This document shows positions 34,270 to 43,762 of a DNA stretch of 64,000 nucleotides, one piece after another. How positions within the stretch are numbered: position 1 is the first letter of the stretch; every line of letters starts with the position of its first letter. The translations under genes and the position numbers were made by a program. The stretch covers positions 1 through 64,000 of the forward strand of contig JAFXIC010000072.1 in NCBI GenBank assembly GCA_017533485.1, given 5' to 3'. The notes below the pieces were generated by a model, which ran no database searches, was not told the DNA's origin, and worked only from the letters and a program-made list of their open reading frames with translations. Source of the stretch: Oscillospiraceae bacterium (lineage in GTDB: Bacteria > Bacillota > Clostridia > Oscillospirales > Ruminococcaceae).

Positions 34270-35331
34270 ATGAAGATTATTATGCCGTCGGATCCTGCGC
34301 TCCGATATCAGGGAAGAATCGGCAGAAAGAATCCGAATGCACCGGAATTTTACTGGTCAGGATCGTCTGTGACATTCGGCTTTACGGGAAAATATCTTTC
34401 GGTATGCATTGAGAATTTCAAGAATTATCATGTATCGAAGCTTGGGTATGTATTGGACGGGATTTTGTATCAGTTTACGTTGACCTCGTGTACAGATGCA
34501 CCGGAAGAATATGTCATACCGGTATCCGAGGGCGGTGTCCATTCGTTTACACTCTATAAGCGTCAGGATGATCCGCATTATTTCAAGCTCCGTGGAATTT
34601 CGATTGCAGATGATGCGGAGGTCATAACCGTTCCTTCCGATCAGAAGCTGAAGCTTGAGTTTTTTGGAGACAGTGTAACCTCGGGCGCGGTCTGTGAGTT
34701 GAATGATTATGTCGGACAGCTGGATCCGATTCCGTATGATTCGGTATATGATGATGCGTGGCAGAGCTATGCGATGCAGACGGCCCGGCTTCTGAATGCC
34801 GAAGTACATCTCGTATCACAGGGCGGTATTGCATTGCTGGACGGAACAGGATATTTTGCATACGGCGAATACGGCATGGAAAGTGTATATGATAAACTAT
34901 GCTATCTGCCGTCAGCACCATGTATGACGGAATGGGATTTTTCCTTGTATCAGCCAGATGTTGTAGTCTTTGCGATCGGTCAGAACGACCATCATATCGG
35001 CGAGGATGATGTGGAGGAGCTGGCAGCGGACGCCAGAAAGTACTGGCTTTCACGATATACTGCGATCATAAGGGATTTAATGGAAAAATATCCCGATGCA
35101 CGCTTTGTACTGATGCTGACGATACTCTGTCATTCGGAATACTGGGAAGCATTGCTGGATGAAGCCTGTGAGATGATCGGGGATGCCCGCGTCATGCGGT
35201 TTCGTTTCAAACGCTCCGGCATCGGTACGCCCGGTCATCCGCGAATTGCTGAACATCAGGAAATGGCTTGCGAGCTAAGCGAATGGATTCATACGAAAAT
35301 GAATAGGCATGGTGATTCTGCTGTCAGGTAA
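34270..35331 (+). CDS. CE2-like SGNH esterase, cytoplasmic
   Basis: The 353-residue protein has an N-terminal beta-sandwich (about 1-120: YWSGSSVTFGFTGKYLSV) joined to an SGNH hydrolase domain with FFGDSVTSG (Ser135), AIGQNDHH and a C-terminal GHPRIAEHQ holding the likely catalytic histidine. This two-domain layout is that of carbohydrate esterase family 2, which deacetylates plant polysaccharides or their fragments. No signal peptide is present, unlike the secreted CE2 enzymes, so it probably acts on imported acetylated oligosaccharides. It ends 8 bases into the convergent gene at 35324. Confidence 0.82.
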   Translation: MKIIMPSDPALRYQGRIGRKNPNAPEFYWSGSSVTFGFTGKYLSVCIENFKNYHVSKLGYVLDGILYQFTLTSCTDAPEEYVIPVSEGGVHSFTLYKRQDDPHYFKLRGISIADDAEVITVPSDQKLKLEFFGDSVTSGAVCELNDYVGQLDPIPYDSVYDDAWQSYAMQTARLLNAEVHLVSQGGIALLDGTGYFAYGEYGMESVYDKLCYLPSAPCMTEWDFSLYQPDVVVFAIGQNDHHIGEDDVEELAADARKYWLSRYTAIIRDLMEKYPDARFVLMLTILCHSEYWEALLDEACEMIGDARVMRFRFKRSGIGTPGHPRIAEHQEMACELSEWIHTKMNRHGDSAVR

Positions 35332-35713
35332 CCGGGTGGTATTGTAAGTGAATTCTGCGGCAAATCATGGATGCCGGAATACAGAGGATAAACCAGAGTG
35401 CGGAAAACGGAAGACAGATCTGACCTAAGAGATTGGGATAGACTTCGGAATAGTTCCAGACTTCCCAGCCCAGAATCAGATTTACAAAAATGCCGACTGT
35501 GAATTCCAGTGCGGTTACGAACAGTGCACCGAGGAGTGCTTTTTCGACATAGGATGCGTGAAGGGTACATTCCATGCGATAGAGCATCGCAAGTGTCAGA
35601 CCGCCGGCGAGAGCCATTGTCCAGTGGGTATAGCCTCTGCCGGTAATTTCAATCAGCGTATAAAGAAAAAATCCCATCAGAAATGCGATTGTGGTTTCGC
35701 CAAATTGTTTCAT
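35324..35713 (-). CDS. small membrane protein, putative ABC-transporter type IV (CmpB-like)
   Basis: A 129-residue integral membrane protein with four helices. LGWEVWNYSEVYPNLLGQICLPFSALWFILCIPA resembles the PF06541-type proteins annotated as putative ABC-transporter type IV; despite the name no transport function is established. GAGG lies seven bases before the ATG. It is divergent from malQ and overlaps the end of the CE2-like gene by 8 bases. Confidence 0.7.
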   Translation of the reverse strand: MKQFGETTIAFLMGFFLYTLIEITGRGYTHWTMALAGGLTLAMLYRMECTLHASYVEKALLGALFVTALEFTVGIFVNLILGWEVWNYSEVYPNLLGQICLPFSALWFILCIPASMICRRIHLQYHPVT

Positions 35714-35792
35714 AGCAATGCCTCATTTCGATATTTTGGGGTTAGTATATATCAAATCACTGTTGTTATACGGTGATGGAATCGGAGGAATT

Positions 35793-37295
35793 ATGAGAGA
35801 AAGCGGAATATTGATGCCGGTTTCTGCGCTCCCGTCCCGCCATGGCATCGGGAAAATGGGACAAGCGGCATATGATTTTATAGATTTTCTGTCCGGAGCG
35901 GGCTGTCATTACTGGCAGGTTTTACCGCTTTCACCGACCGGATATGGTGATTCTCCGTATCAGTCCTGTTCGGTGTATGCCGGAAATCCATATTTTATAG
36001 ATTTTGATCTTCTCGCAAAGCAGGGCTTGCTGTGTCCGGGCGATTACGAAGGGATTGTCTGGGAAACGGAACCGAATCGAATTGATTATGCCTGTCTGTA
36101 TGAACAGGTTAAGCCTGTTCTTCGGATTGCATACGAAAATTTCAAGCGGAAAAGAATCGTGGGGTTCCGGAAATTCTGCCAGCAGAATAAACGCTGGCTG
36201 AAGCATTATGCCTTGTTTATGGCGTTGAAGAGCGAACATGACGGTCTGCCCTGGTATGAATGGGAAACACCGCTTGCGATGTATGACAAGAATGCGATTG
36301 CCGAAGCAAAGGAAAAATATGCCGATCACATCGGATTCTATGAATTTGAGCAGTTTTGTTTCTTTACACAGTGGACGGCGATGAAACAGTATGCCAATGC
36401 GAAGGGGATACGTTTGATCGGAGATATCCCGATCTATGCGGCATATGACAGTGCGGAAGTCTGGGCAATGCCAAAGTTGTTTCAGCTGGATAAGGAAAAA
36501 CGTCCGACGGTTGTAGCCGGCTGTCCGCCCGATTGTTTTGCCCTGACAGGGCAGCTTTGGGGGAATCCGATATGGGATTGGGACAACATGAAATCGGATG
36601 GTTATCGCTGGTGGCTGGAGCGGCTGAAATTCACACTTTCTTTGTACGATACGGTACGGATTGACCATTTCAGAGGCTTTGAGCGGTATTACGCGATTCC
36701 CTATGGTGCGGAAACTGCTGAACACGGAAAATGGAAAAAGGGTCCGGGATATGCACTCTGGGCAGCGGCAAAAGCGAAATTCGGGGAGATGTCCGTGATT
36801 GCAGAAGATCTTGGCGTGATTACCCCTGCGGTGGTACGCCTTCTGAAGCGTACCGGCTTCCCGGGAATGAAGGTCTTACAGTTCGCGTTTGATTCGGATG
36901 CGGACAATCCCTATCTCCCGCATAATTATTTATCGGATCATTGGGTATGCTATACGGGAACCCATGATAATCACACATTACGCGGATGGGTAAAATCCAA
37001 TCAGCCGGAAACCAATGCCTATGCAATGAAATATCTTGGCGTGAAGCGTACAAAACAATTGCCGAAAGCGATGGTGCGTGCGGTATGGGGCAGTACGTCC
37101 CGAATTGCAATTGCACAGATACAGGATTTTCTGGATGCTCCTGCATCCGCCAGAATCAATACACCTTCTACGCTTGGCGGAAACTGGGTGTACCGGACAC
37201 AGGCCGCGGAGTATACCGGGAAGATTCAGCAGAAAATCCGCGCGCTGAATGAAGTTTACGGCAGATTGAATGCTGTATCTCAGGATGAATCATAA
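35793..37295 (+). CDS. malQ: 4-alpha-glucanotransferase (amylomaltase)
   Basis: MalQ transfers alpha-1,4-glucan segments between malto-oligosaccharides. The 500-residue GH77 enzyme has GILMPVSALPSRHGIG, LPLSPTGYGDSPYQ, the nucleophile region YDTVRIDHFRGFERY, the acid/base VIAEDLG and the late CYTGTHDNHTLRGW. ATG 35793 is preceded by GGAGGA five bases upstream; an in-frame ATG at 35691 lies in the divergent gene and is rejected. The next gene, glgP, begins 24 bases after its end, so the two form an alpha-glucan mobilisation operon. Confidence 0.96.
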   Translation: MRESGILMPVSALPSRHGIGKMGQAAYDFIDFLSGAGCHYWQVLPLSPTGYGDSPYQSCSVYAGNPYFIDFDLLAKQGLLCPGDYEGIVWETEPNRIDYACLYEQVKPVLRIAYENFKRKRIVGFRKFCQQNKRWLKHYALFMALKSEHDGLPWYEWETPLAMYDKNAIAEAKEKYADHIGFYEFEQFCFFTQWTAMKQYANAKGIRLIGDIPIYAAYDSAEVWAMPKLFQLDKEKRPTVVAGCPPDCFALTGQLWGNPIWDWDNMKSDGYRWWLERLKFTLSLYDTVRIDHFRGFERYYAIPYGAETAEHGKWKKGPGYALWAAAKAKFGEMSVIAEDLGVITPAVVRLLKRTGFPGMKVLQFAFDSDADNPYLPHNYLSDHWVCYTGTHDNHTLRGWVKSNQPETNAYAMKYLGVKRTKQLPKAMVRAVWGSTSRIAIAQIQDFLDAPASARINTPSTLGGNWVYRTQAAEYTGKIQQKIRALNEVYGRLNAVSQDES

Positions 37296-37318
37296 TCAGA
37301 TATGGAGGCGCATATATT

Positions 37319-39682
37319 TTGAATATTACAGAAAAAATCATGCAGTCATGCGAAGCTGAAATCGGGATGCCGATAGCGGAAGCGGAAGTTTATACATTAC
37401 ACAATGCTCTGGGTCATGCAGTATGCAAGGAACTGATGCCGCGCTGGAATGCTTGCAGAGCGGCACATCTCGCATCCAGACGCGTTTGTTATTTCTCGAT
37501 GGAATTTCTGATGGGAAGAGCCGTTTATAATAATCTCTATTGTCTGGGACTTCTGGATGAAGTCGAAACAGCGTTTCGGAATGCGGGAACATCGCTCTCT
37601 GTGTTTGAAGAAATTGAAGACGCAGCCCTTGGCAATGGTGGACTGGGACGACTGGCAGCTTGTTTTTTGGATAGTGCCGCTTCCTGTTCGCTGCCTGTGG
37701 ACGGATATGGCATTCGTTATCGGTACGGTCTGTTTAAACAGTCTTTCGCGGACGGCAGACAGGTTGAAACCGGAGATGACTGGTCTAGATTTGGCGATCC
37801 GTGGAGTGTACGCTGTGAAAAGGACGCGGTGCTGATTTCATATCGCGACCAGATGGTGCGTGCAGTTCCGTATGATATGCCGATTTTCGGATATGCCCCA
37901 CGGGGCAGCAAACCGCATATCGGAACGCTTCGTTTGTGGCAGGCAGAACCGGTCAATTCCTTTGATTTCCGGACATTCAATGCACAGGATTATCTGCGTG
38001 CGTCGGAAGAAACAATTGCTGCGGAAGATATTTCACGTTGTCTCTATCCGAATGACGATACACGGGAAGGAAAATCGCTCCGATTAAAGCAGCAGTATTT
38101 CTTCTGTGCTGCATCTCTCGCAGATGCAATCAAAAAGCATAAAGCACAGTATGGGACACTCGACAACCTATCCGAAAAATTGGCAGTCCAGCTGAATGAT
38201 ACGCATCCTGTTATTTCAATTCCGGAGCTGATCCGACTGTTGGAGCAGGAAGGATATTCATTTGCCGAGGGACTTGCAATGGCAAAACAGGTCTTTTCGT
38301 ATACAAATCATACTATTATGCAGGAAGCGCTTGAAACATGGGATTGTGAACTGATGGAGGAGATTCTGCCTGAAATTTACAACATTGTACTCCAGATTTC
38401 GGAAGCGTTTCTCGAAGAATCGTATGCAAAGGATCTGCCGCTTCCGCAGATTCAGAGTATGCGTATCATCAAAGATAACCGTGTGCATATGGCGAATCTT
38501 GCACTTTACGCAGGCAGATATGTCAACGGTGTAGCGGAGATTCATACGGAACTTTTAAAAACCACGGTTTTGCGGGATTGGTATGCATATAGTCCGGAAA
38601 AATTCCAGAATAAAACCAATGGTATTACCCAGCGCAGATGGCTTGGTGTATGTAATCCTGAATTGACGGATTTACTCGCGCAAAAGCTTGGAACGGATGA
38701 ATTTCTTTGTGATCTGGAGCAGCTTTCTGCACTTTCAGATTGTGCGAATGATGCGGATGTGCTGGCGGCGTTTCGTGCCGTAAAATCAGAAAAAAAGAAG
38801 CAGCTTGCCGACTATATCGCAAAACATGAGCAAATTGAAATTGATCCGGACGCTTGCTTTGATATTCAGATTAAACGTCTGCATGAGTATAAACGACAGC
38901 TCCTGAATGCATTTTCGATTCTCTGGATTTATTATGGATTAAAAGAGGGTAGTATTTCTGATTTCCATCCGACCACGTTTATTTTCGGTGCAAAATCTGC
39001 CCCCGGTTATCGCCGCGCAAAAGCGATTATTAAGTATATCAATGAGATCGCAAAACTCATTAATAATGATCCAGAAATGGATGGCATTCTGAAAGTTGTC
39101 TTTGTCCAGAATTATAATGTGTCCTACGCAGAAAAACTCGTAGCGGCCTGTGATATTTCTGAGCAGATTTCAACAGCTGGTACAGAAGCATCCGGTACGG
39201 GTAATATGAAAATGATGCTGAACGGCGCGGTTACACTCGGTACGCTCGACGGTGCCAATATTGAAATTGTGGAAGCAGCGGGTTCTGAAAATAACTATAT
39301 TTTCGGTGCGACAGTCAAGGAGCTTTCCGAGCTTCAGAATTATTGCAGCCGCAGTGTCATGGCAAAGAATCCCCGAACAGCACGCGTCGTCAGAAGTTTG
39401 ATTGACGGAACCGTATCCGATGATGGAACGGGTGAATTCCGGGAATTGTATTTTGCATTGCTTGACGGTGCGAGCTGGCATCAGTCGGATCATTATTATC
39501 TGCTTTTGGATTTACCGGATTATGTGGAAACAAAGCTTCGTGCAATTTCGGATTATGGAAAGAAAGATCTCTTCTCGGCGAAGCAGTGGCATAATATTTG
39601 TGCAAGCGGAAGATTCAGTTCCGATCGCACGATTTTACAATATGCGCAGGAATGTTGGCATATTGTTGCGCTGGGAGACTAA
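37319..39682 (+). CDS. glgP: glycogen/maltodextrin phosphorylase
   Basis: The 787-residue GT35 phosphorylase releases glucose-1-phosphate from alpha-1,4-glucans. Motifs are YFSMEFLMGR near the N-terminus, ALGNGGLGRLAACFLDS, VAVQLNDTHPVISIPEL, FDIQIKRLHEYKRQLLN and the PLP-binding-lysine segment EASGTGNMKMMLNGA. Length is typical of bacterial enzymes. Start is TTG at 37319, ten bases after a GGAGG site; no ATG lies near. It works with MalQ upstream in glycogen or maltodextrin use. Confidence 0.96.
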   Translation: MNITEKIMQSCEAEIGMPIAEAEVYTLHNALGHAVCKELMPRWNACRAAHLASRRVCYFSMEFLMGRAVYNNLYCLGLLDEVETAFRNAGTSLSVFEEIEDAALGNGGLGRLAACFLDSAASCSLPVDGYGIRYRYGLFKQSFADGRQVETGDDWSRFGDPWSVRCEKDAVLISYRDQMVRAVPYDMPIFGYAPRGSKPHIGTLRLWQAEPVNSFDFRTFNAQDYLRASEETIAAEDISRCLYPNDDTREGKSLRLKQQYFFCAASLADAIKKHKAQYGTLDNLSEKLAVQLNDTHPVISIPELIRLLEQEGYSFAEGLAMAKQVFSYTNHTIMQEALETWDCELMEEILPEIYNIVLQISEAFLEESYAKDLPLPQIQSMRIIKDNRVHMANLALYAGRYVNGVAEIHTELLKTTVLRDWYAYSPEKFQNKTNGITQRRWLGVCNPELTDLLAQKLGTDEFLCDLEQLSALSDCANDADVLAAFRAVKSEKKKQLADYIAKHEQIEIDPDACFDIQIKRLHEYKRQLLNAFSILWIYYGLKEGSISDFHPTTFIFGAKSAPGYRRAKAIIKYINEIAKLINNDPEMDGILKVVFVQNYNVSYAEKLVAACDISEQISTAGTEASGTGNMKMMLNGAVTLGTLDGANIEIVEAAGSENNYIFGATVKELSELQNYCSRSVMAKNPRTARVVRSLIDGTVSDDGTGEFRELYFALLDGASWHQSDHYYLLLDLPDYVETKLRAISDYGKKDLFSAKQWHNICASGRFSSDRTILQYAQECWHIVALGD

Positions 39683-39753
39683 TTTTTTGTCAAGTTCTAC
39701 AAATTACAACGTGGGATGTGTCGAAAAATCTCCGATTAGGTTGAAAAAAAACC

Positions 39754-39782
39754 TTGACTTTTCGGCTTAATTCAGCTATAAT
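39754..39782 (+). promoter_or_regulatory. promoter of the DUF805 gene
   Basis: TTGACT (39754-39759), 17-base spacer, TATAAT (39777-39782). Confidence 0.82.
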
Positions 39783-39836
39783 ATTTGTATTGACGTAATT
39801 GAAATGCGTTTAAAAATGATTTGGAGGTAATTCTTT

Positions 39837-40211
39837 ATGCAAAACCCAATGATTTCTGCGTTCGTAAAAATGATGACAAACTATGCAAATTTCAACGGCC
39901 GTACATCCCGTGCTGACTTCTGGTGGGCTTATCTCGCTCAGTTTCTCCTTGGCATTGTAGTTGGATTTATCGGCGGTTTACTTGGAGAAGTTGGTGCAAT
40001 GATTGGTTTCCTGTTTTCGCTCGCACTCGTTATTCCTTCCTTGGCACTTGTCTGGCGCCGTTTGCATGATATCGGGAAAAGCGGTGCATACTATTTCATT
40101 GCTTTCATTCCGCTTGTTGGTGGAATTCTTCTGCTTATTGCACTTGCAAAGCCTGGCGATCGTGGTGATAATATGTACGGTCCCAATCCGACATCTAACT
40201 TCGGTTATTGA
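39837..40211 (+). CDS. DUF805 membrane protein
   Basis: The 124-residue protein has the DUF805 signature: NFNGRTSRADFWWAYL at the start, three or four membrane segments, and ALVWRRLHDIGKSG in the middle, ending PGDRGDNMYGPNP. Function is unknown. TTGGAGGTAA precedes the ATG. It is monocistronic, with its own promoter and a strong terminator. Confidence 0.92.
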   Translation: MQNPMISAFVKMMTNYANFNGRTSRADFWWAYLAQFLLGIVVGFIGGLLGEVGAMIGFLFSLALVIPSLALVWRRLHDIGKSGAYYFIAFIPLVGGILLLIALAKPGDRGDNMYGPNPTSNFGY

Positions 40212-40217
40212 TTCAGT

Positions 40218-40258
40218 TTGCGGCAGATGCGATTTTTGCATCTGCCGCAATTTTTTTT
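40218..40258 (+). terminator. terminator of the DUF805 gene
   Basis: Thirteen-base perfect stem TTGCGGCAGATGC/GCATCTGCCGCAA followed by eight T. Confidence 0.93.
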
Positions 40259-40268
40259 CAAAAAACAC

Positions 40269-40297
40269 TTGACTTTTCCAAATGATTGTGATATAAT
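40269..40297 (+). promoter_or_regulatory. promoter of tRNA-Pro
   Basis: TTGACT (40269-40274), 17-base spacer, TATAAT (40292-40297), twelve bases before the tRNA. Confidence 0.83.
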
Positions 40298-40308
40298 ATA
40301 TCTGTTGT

Positions 40309-40384
40309 CTGGGTGTGGCGCAGTTGGTAGCGCGCTACCTTGGGGTGGTAGAGGCCGCCCGTTCAAGTCGGGTCACTCAGACCA
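40309..40384 (+). tRNA. tRNA-Pro (GGG)
   Basis: Acceptor CTGGGTG/CACTCAG, anticodon stem CTACC/GGTAG with loop TTGGGGT (GGG), T-loop TTCAAGT, encoded CCA. A hairpin terminator follows. Confidence 0.96.
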
Positions 40385-40413
40385 ATGCTGTTCTTATAAA
40401 ATATAACAGAGCA

Positions 40414-40438
40414 AAAAGCCACGCAGCAGCGTGGCTTT
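40414..40438 (+). terminator. terminator of tRNA-Pro
   Basis: AAAAGCCACGC/GCGTGGCTTT stem with a four-base loop, 30 bases after the tRNA. Confidence 0.8.
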
Positions 40439-40548
40439 GTGCTGTTCTGACGTTGAGGAGATTTTTCCTCTGCTTTCTTCCGGTGATGTCAACTGCGATA
40501 AGAATCCGAACATTCAAACTGTCTGCTGATTTGCGCAGATTTTTTATC

Positions 40549-41229
40549 TTATTTTAACACCATACATAAGATAATCGGTACAAATATTGCCGGTAGATAA
40601 TTCATCAGTTTGATTTTCGTGATCCCAAGAAGATTCAGTCCAAGCGCGAAAATCAGTACGGAACCTGCACAGGTCATTTCTCCGATTACATAGCTGTTGA
40701 GATATGGCTCCAGAAATTGCGCTAAGATGACAATAGAGCCCTGTAATATCAGCACAGAGCCAGCGGCAAGGATAACACCCCAACCGAGTGTAGAAGCGAG
40801 TATAATTGAAGAAATAAAGTCAAGAATTGCTTTGGTATACTGTGTTTCATGATTTCCGTTTAGTCCTGATTGGAGCGCACCGACAATTGTCATTGCACCA
40901 ACACAGAAAAGGAGCGTTGCGCTGATAAAGCCTTCAGCAATTTTCGTATTTTTGGAACCTTTGCATTTGCTTTCGATTTTCTTTCCGAGCGATTCAAGAC
41001 GGCGATCGAGATCAAGGAGTGTGCCGATTACCGCGCCGATTACCATAGAAAGCACCAGTACAAGTGTATTTTCGCCGCTCATCATTCCATCGATTCCGAT
41101 GTAGAGAACAGCGAGTGCGACTGCGGTTGTCAATGCTTTTGCTAATTTTTCGGGCAGTCCCTTTTTAACGAATATTCCAATCAGCGAACCGATAATAACT
41201 GTGGCTGTATTGACCAAAACTCCTAACAT
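40549..41229 (-). CDS. DUF554 (YqgA-like) membrane protein
   Basis: The 226-residue protein has six or seven membrane segments. LGVLVNTATVIIGSLIGIFVKKG at the start and FCVGAMTIVGALQSGLNG in the middle are the DUF554 signature. The family is often called a possible operon protein YqgA or a transporter; no substrate is known. It is monocistronic on the minus strand. Confidence 0.92.
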   Translation of the reverse strand: MLGVLVNTATVIIGSLIGIFVKKGLPEKLAKALTTAVALAVLYIGIDGMMSGENTLVLVLSMVIGAVIGTLLDLDRRLESLGKKIESKCKGSKNTKIAEGFISATLLFCVGAMTIVGALQSGLNGNHETQYTKAILDFISSIILASTLGWGVILAAGSVLILQGSIVILAQFLEPYLNSYVIGEMTCAGSVLIFALGLNLLGITKIKLMNYLPAIFVPIILCMVLK

Positions 41230-41326
41230 AGCATTCTCCTGACATACATTTTTTCATCTAGTGCATTATAGCATAGTTTAGAGCGTTTGTACAGAGCTGC
41301 TCCGGAAGATTCAGTTGATTGCATAA

Positions 41327-41360
41327 AAAACAGAGATGCATGAGTCTGCATCTCTGTTTT
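41327..41360 (-). terminator. terminator of the OPT-PqqD operon
   Basis: Fourteen-base perfect stem AAAACAGAGATGCA/TGCATCTCTGTTTT with a six-base loop, between the PqqD-like gene and the DUF554 gene. Confidence 0.88.
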
Positions 41361-41376
41361 GAGTTGTAGAAAAGAA

Positions 41377-41727
41377 TTAGCGTGTTTTCCACTGTACAAA
41401 GCCGTAGCTTTCGAGAATTTTGAAAAATTGTGCCAGACGTTCGTAGGTAGGGTGAATCTTTTCTCCGAAATGAGCATCCATTTGCGCACCGATTTCGGTG
41501 ATATCTCGTTCCCCATCCATCAGCGGCCATACGAAGCTGCCGATTTCATCCAGATGGATATAAGAAATCTTCGGTTTTTTGAGGAGCTTTTGCGCGATGC
41601 GATTCATAGCTCCCTTATTCTCTACTTCGAGTGTCACAATACCTTCTGTATCCACAGACCATTCCAAACCTTCCGGTCGTACAGGAATGCGCTCCAGATA
41701 GTTTTCGTCTTTCGGTTTCCGACCCAT
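41377..41727 (-). CDS. PqqD-family protein
   Basis: The 116-residue protein carries a PqqD-like winged-helix domain (about 50-113): ISYIHLDEIGSFVWPLMDG, then DITEIGAQMDAHFGE. PqqD proteins bind precursor peptides of ribosomally made, modified peptides and present them to radical-SAM enzymes. No precursor peptide or such enzyme is nearby: its partner is an OPT-family transporter whose stop is one base upstream. A role linked to peptide uptake or handling is inference only. Confidence 0.78.
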   Translation of the reverse strand: MGRKPKDENYLERIPVRPEGLEWSVDTEGIVTLEVENKGAMNRIAQKLLKKPKISYIHLDEIGSFVWPLMDGERDITEIGAQMDAHFGEKIHPTYERLAQFFKILESYGFVQWKTR

Positions 41728-41728
41728 A

Positions 41729-43654
41729 TTAGTTGCTGTCCTTTTTCGCTTTCTTCCAGATCGTAAACTTGAGGAGTGTCAGGATGATAATACCAAAGAG
41801 TACAATACTGCCGATACTTAATACAGCCTCGGGCAGCTGGAACATCTTTGTGAGGTCAATTACATCTGCAACACCAGCGACTGCGAGAATCGCCAGGAGA
41901 ATACCGACAAGACCTTCGCCAGCGATCATACCCGAACAGAAGAGTACACCATCATTGATGATTTCCTTCTTTTTATTCTCTTCTTTCTTCATCTTTTCGA
42001 AGATCTGGCGAATGATACCGCCTACCATAATGCAGGCATTCAGCTGTACAGGGAGATACACACCGATTGCGAACGGAAGCACGGGAATACCCATAACTTC
42101 AACGAGAACAGCGATGAATGCGCCAACAAACACAAGTCCCCAGGGTAATTCTGCACTCATAACACCTTCGACAATCATCTTCATGAGTGTTGCCTGCGGT
42201 GCTGCAAGTTCTTCGGAACCAAAGCCCCATGCATTATTCAGCAGATAGAGCGTAGCACCGATTGCGAGCGCGGAAGCAACAACACCAATAACTTCACCGA
42301 TCTGCTGCTTTTTCGGGGTAGAGCCAAGAAGGAAGCCGGTTTTCAGGTCCTGAGATGTATCGCCGGAAATTGCAGCAATGATACAGATGATAGAACCGAT
42401 GGAAATTGCTGCGGTCATTCCGGCAGCGCCGGTCATACCGGTTGCTTTGAGGATAAGGGTCGAGATCAGGAGGGTTGCAATCGCCATACCGGAAACAGGG
42501 TTATTACTGCTGCCGACCAGACCGACCATACGGGAAGATACGGTTGCAAAGAAGAATCCGAATACAACAATAATGATTGCGCCGAGAAGATTTACGGGAA
42601 CTGCGGGAATCAGCCAGATGAGAAGTGTCAGAACTGCGATTGAAGCCAGAACGATCTTCATGCTGACATCCTGTTCGGTACGAAGGTTCGATGCACCTGT
42701 ACCGCTTCCCATGCCCTTCAGTGCGTCCTTGAAAGTGCGAATGATAAGCGGAAGAGACTTGATCAGACTGATGATACCGCCCGCTGCGAGTGCGCCGGCA
42801 CCGATGTAACGGATATAATTGCTCCAGATACCGCTTGCGCCCTCTGCTTCGAAAATCTGAAGAATGCTCTGATCTGTGCCGGGGTAGATAACGGCATCGC
42901 CGCCGAACATGACAATCAGCGGAATCAGAACCAGCCAGCTCAGTACACCGCCGGCAAACATATAGGATGAAATACGGAAACCGCAGATATATCCTACACT
43001 CATAACGGCAGGATAGATCTGAGTACCGATTTCTCCGGCATAGCCCTTCACGCGGAATGATACTTCACCCGGAACAGCCTTGATGCCGTCGATGATAAAT
43101 TTAAACAGTGCGGCAAAGCCCATACCTGCAAATACAGTCGAAGCATTTGAGCCGCCTTCTTCGCCTGCGAGCAGAACTTCTGCACAAGCGGTGCCTTCCG
43201 GATAGGGAAGTACACCATGCTCACGGACGATCAGGGCGTTTCTCAGGGGTACCATGAAGAAAACACCGAGGAGACCGCCGATCATGGCGATCAGAGTGAT
43301 TTCGAGAATACCGGGCATTTCGATGCCCAGAGAATCATCCGCAGCCCAGAGAAACAGTGCCGGAATGGTGAAAATTGCACCTGCCGCGACAGATTCACCG
43401 GCGGAACCAATCGTCTGTACCACATTGCTTTCGAGAATGGAATTCTTTTTCATGATTACGCGGATAACGCCCATAGCGATAACCGCTGCCGGGATAGATG
43501 CGGATACGGTCATACCGACTCGTAAGCCAAGATATGCATTGGCAGCTCCGAAGATCACAGCCAGCAGCACACCGATTATAATAGATGTGACCGTTAGCTC
43601 CGGTGTCACCTTGGACGCCGGAATATAGGGTTTGAATTCTGTCTTTTTGTCCAT
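41729..43654 (-). CDS. OPT-family oligopeptide transporter
   Basis: The 641-residue integral membrane protein has about 15 helices. GLRVGMTVSASIPAAVIAMG, PYPEGTACAEVLLAGEEGG and SAELPWGLVFVGAFIAVLVE are the prokaryotic OPT motifs. OPT proteins import oligopeptides or metal chelates; the substrate is not evident. ATG 43654 is chosen because GGAGG lies five bases upstream; the extension to 43666 would place that site inside the gene. Gene order is OPT then PqqD-like, one base apart, with pepD encoded upstream on the same strand. Confidence 0.92.
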   Translation of the reverse strand: MDKKTEFKPYIPASKVTPELTVTSIIIGVLLAVIFGAANAYLGLRVGMTVSASIPAAVIAMGVIRVIMKKNSILESNVVQTIGSAGESVAAGAIFTIPALFLWAADDSLGIEMPGILEITLIAMIGGLLGVFFMVPLRNALIVREHGVLPYPEGTACAEVLLAGEEGGSNASTVFAGMGFAALFKFIIDGIKAVPGEVSFRVKGYAGEIGTQIYPAVMSVGYICGFRISSYMFAGGVLSWLVLIPLIVMFGGDAVIYPGTDQSILQIFEAEGASGIWSNYIRYIGAGALAAGGIISLIKSLPLIIRTFKDALKGMGSGTGASNLRTEQDVSMKIVLASIAVLTLLIWLIPAVPVNLLGAIIIVVFGFFFATVSSRMVGLVGSSNNPVSGMAIATLLISTLILKATGMTGAAGMTAAISIGSIICIIAAISGDTSQDLKTGFLLGSTPKKQQIGEVIGVVASALAIGATLYLLNNAWGFGSEELAAPQATLMKMIVEGVMSAELPWGLVFVGAFIAVLVEVMGIPVLPFAIGVYLPVQLNACIMVGGIIRQIFEKMKKEENKKKEIINDGVLFCSGMIAGEGLVGILLAILAVAGVADVIDLTKMFQLPEAVLSIGSIVLFGIIILTLLKFTIWKKAKKDSN

Positions 43655-43762
43655 TTTAACCTCCAAATCGCCATATTTTTCTTTATGGCGGTACTCGTTC
43701 GATAATTATAACATATTTCGACAAGAAATGCAATAGGTTTTGTGCGATTTTTGAAAAATATT

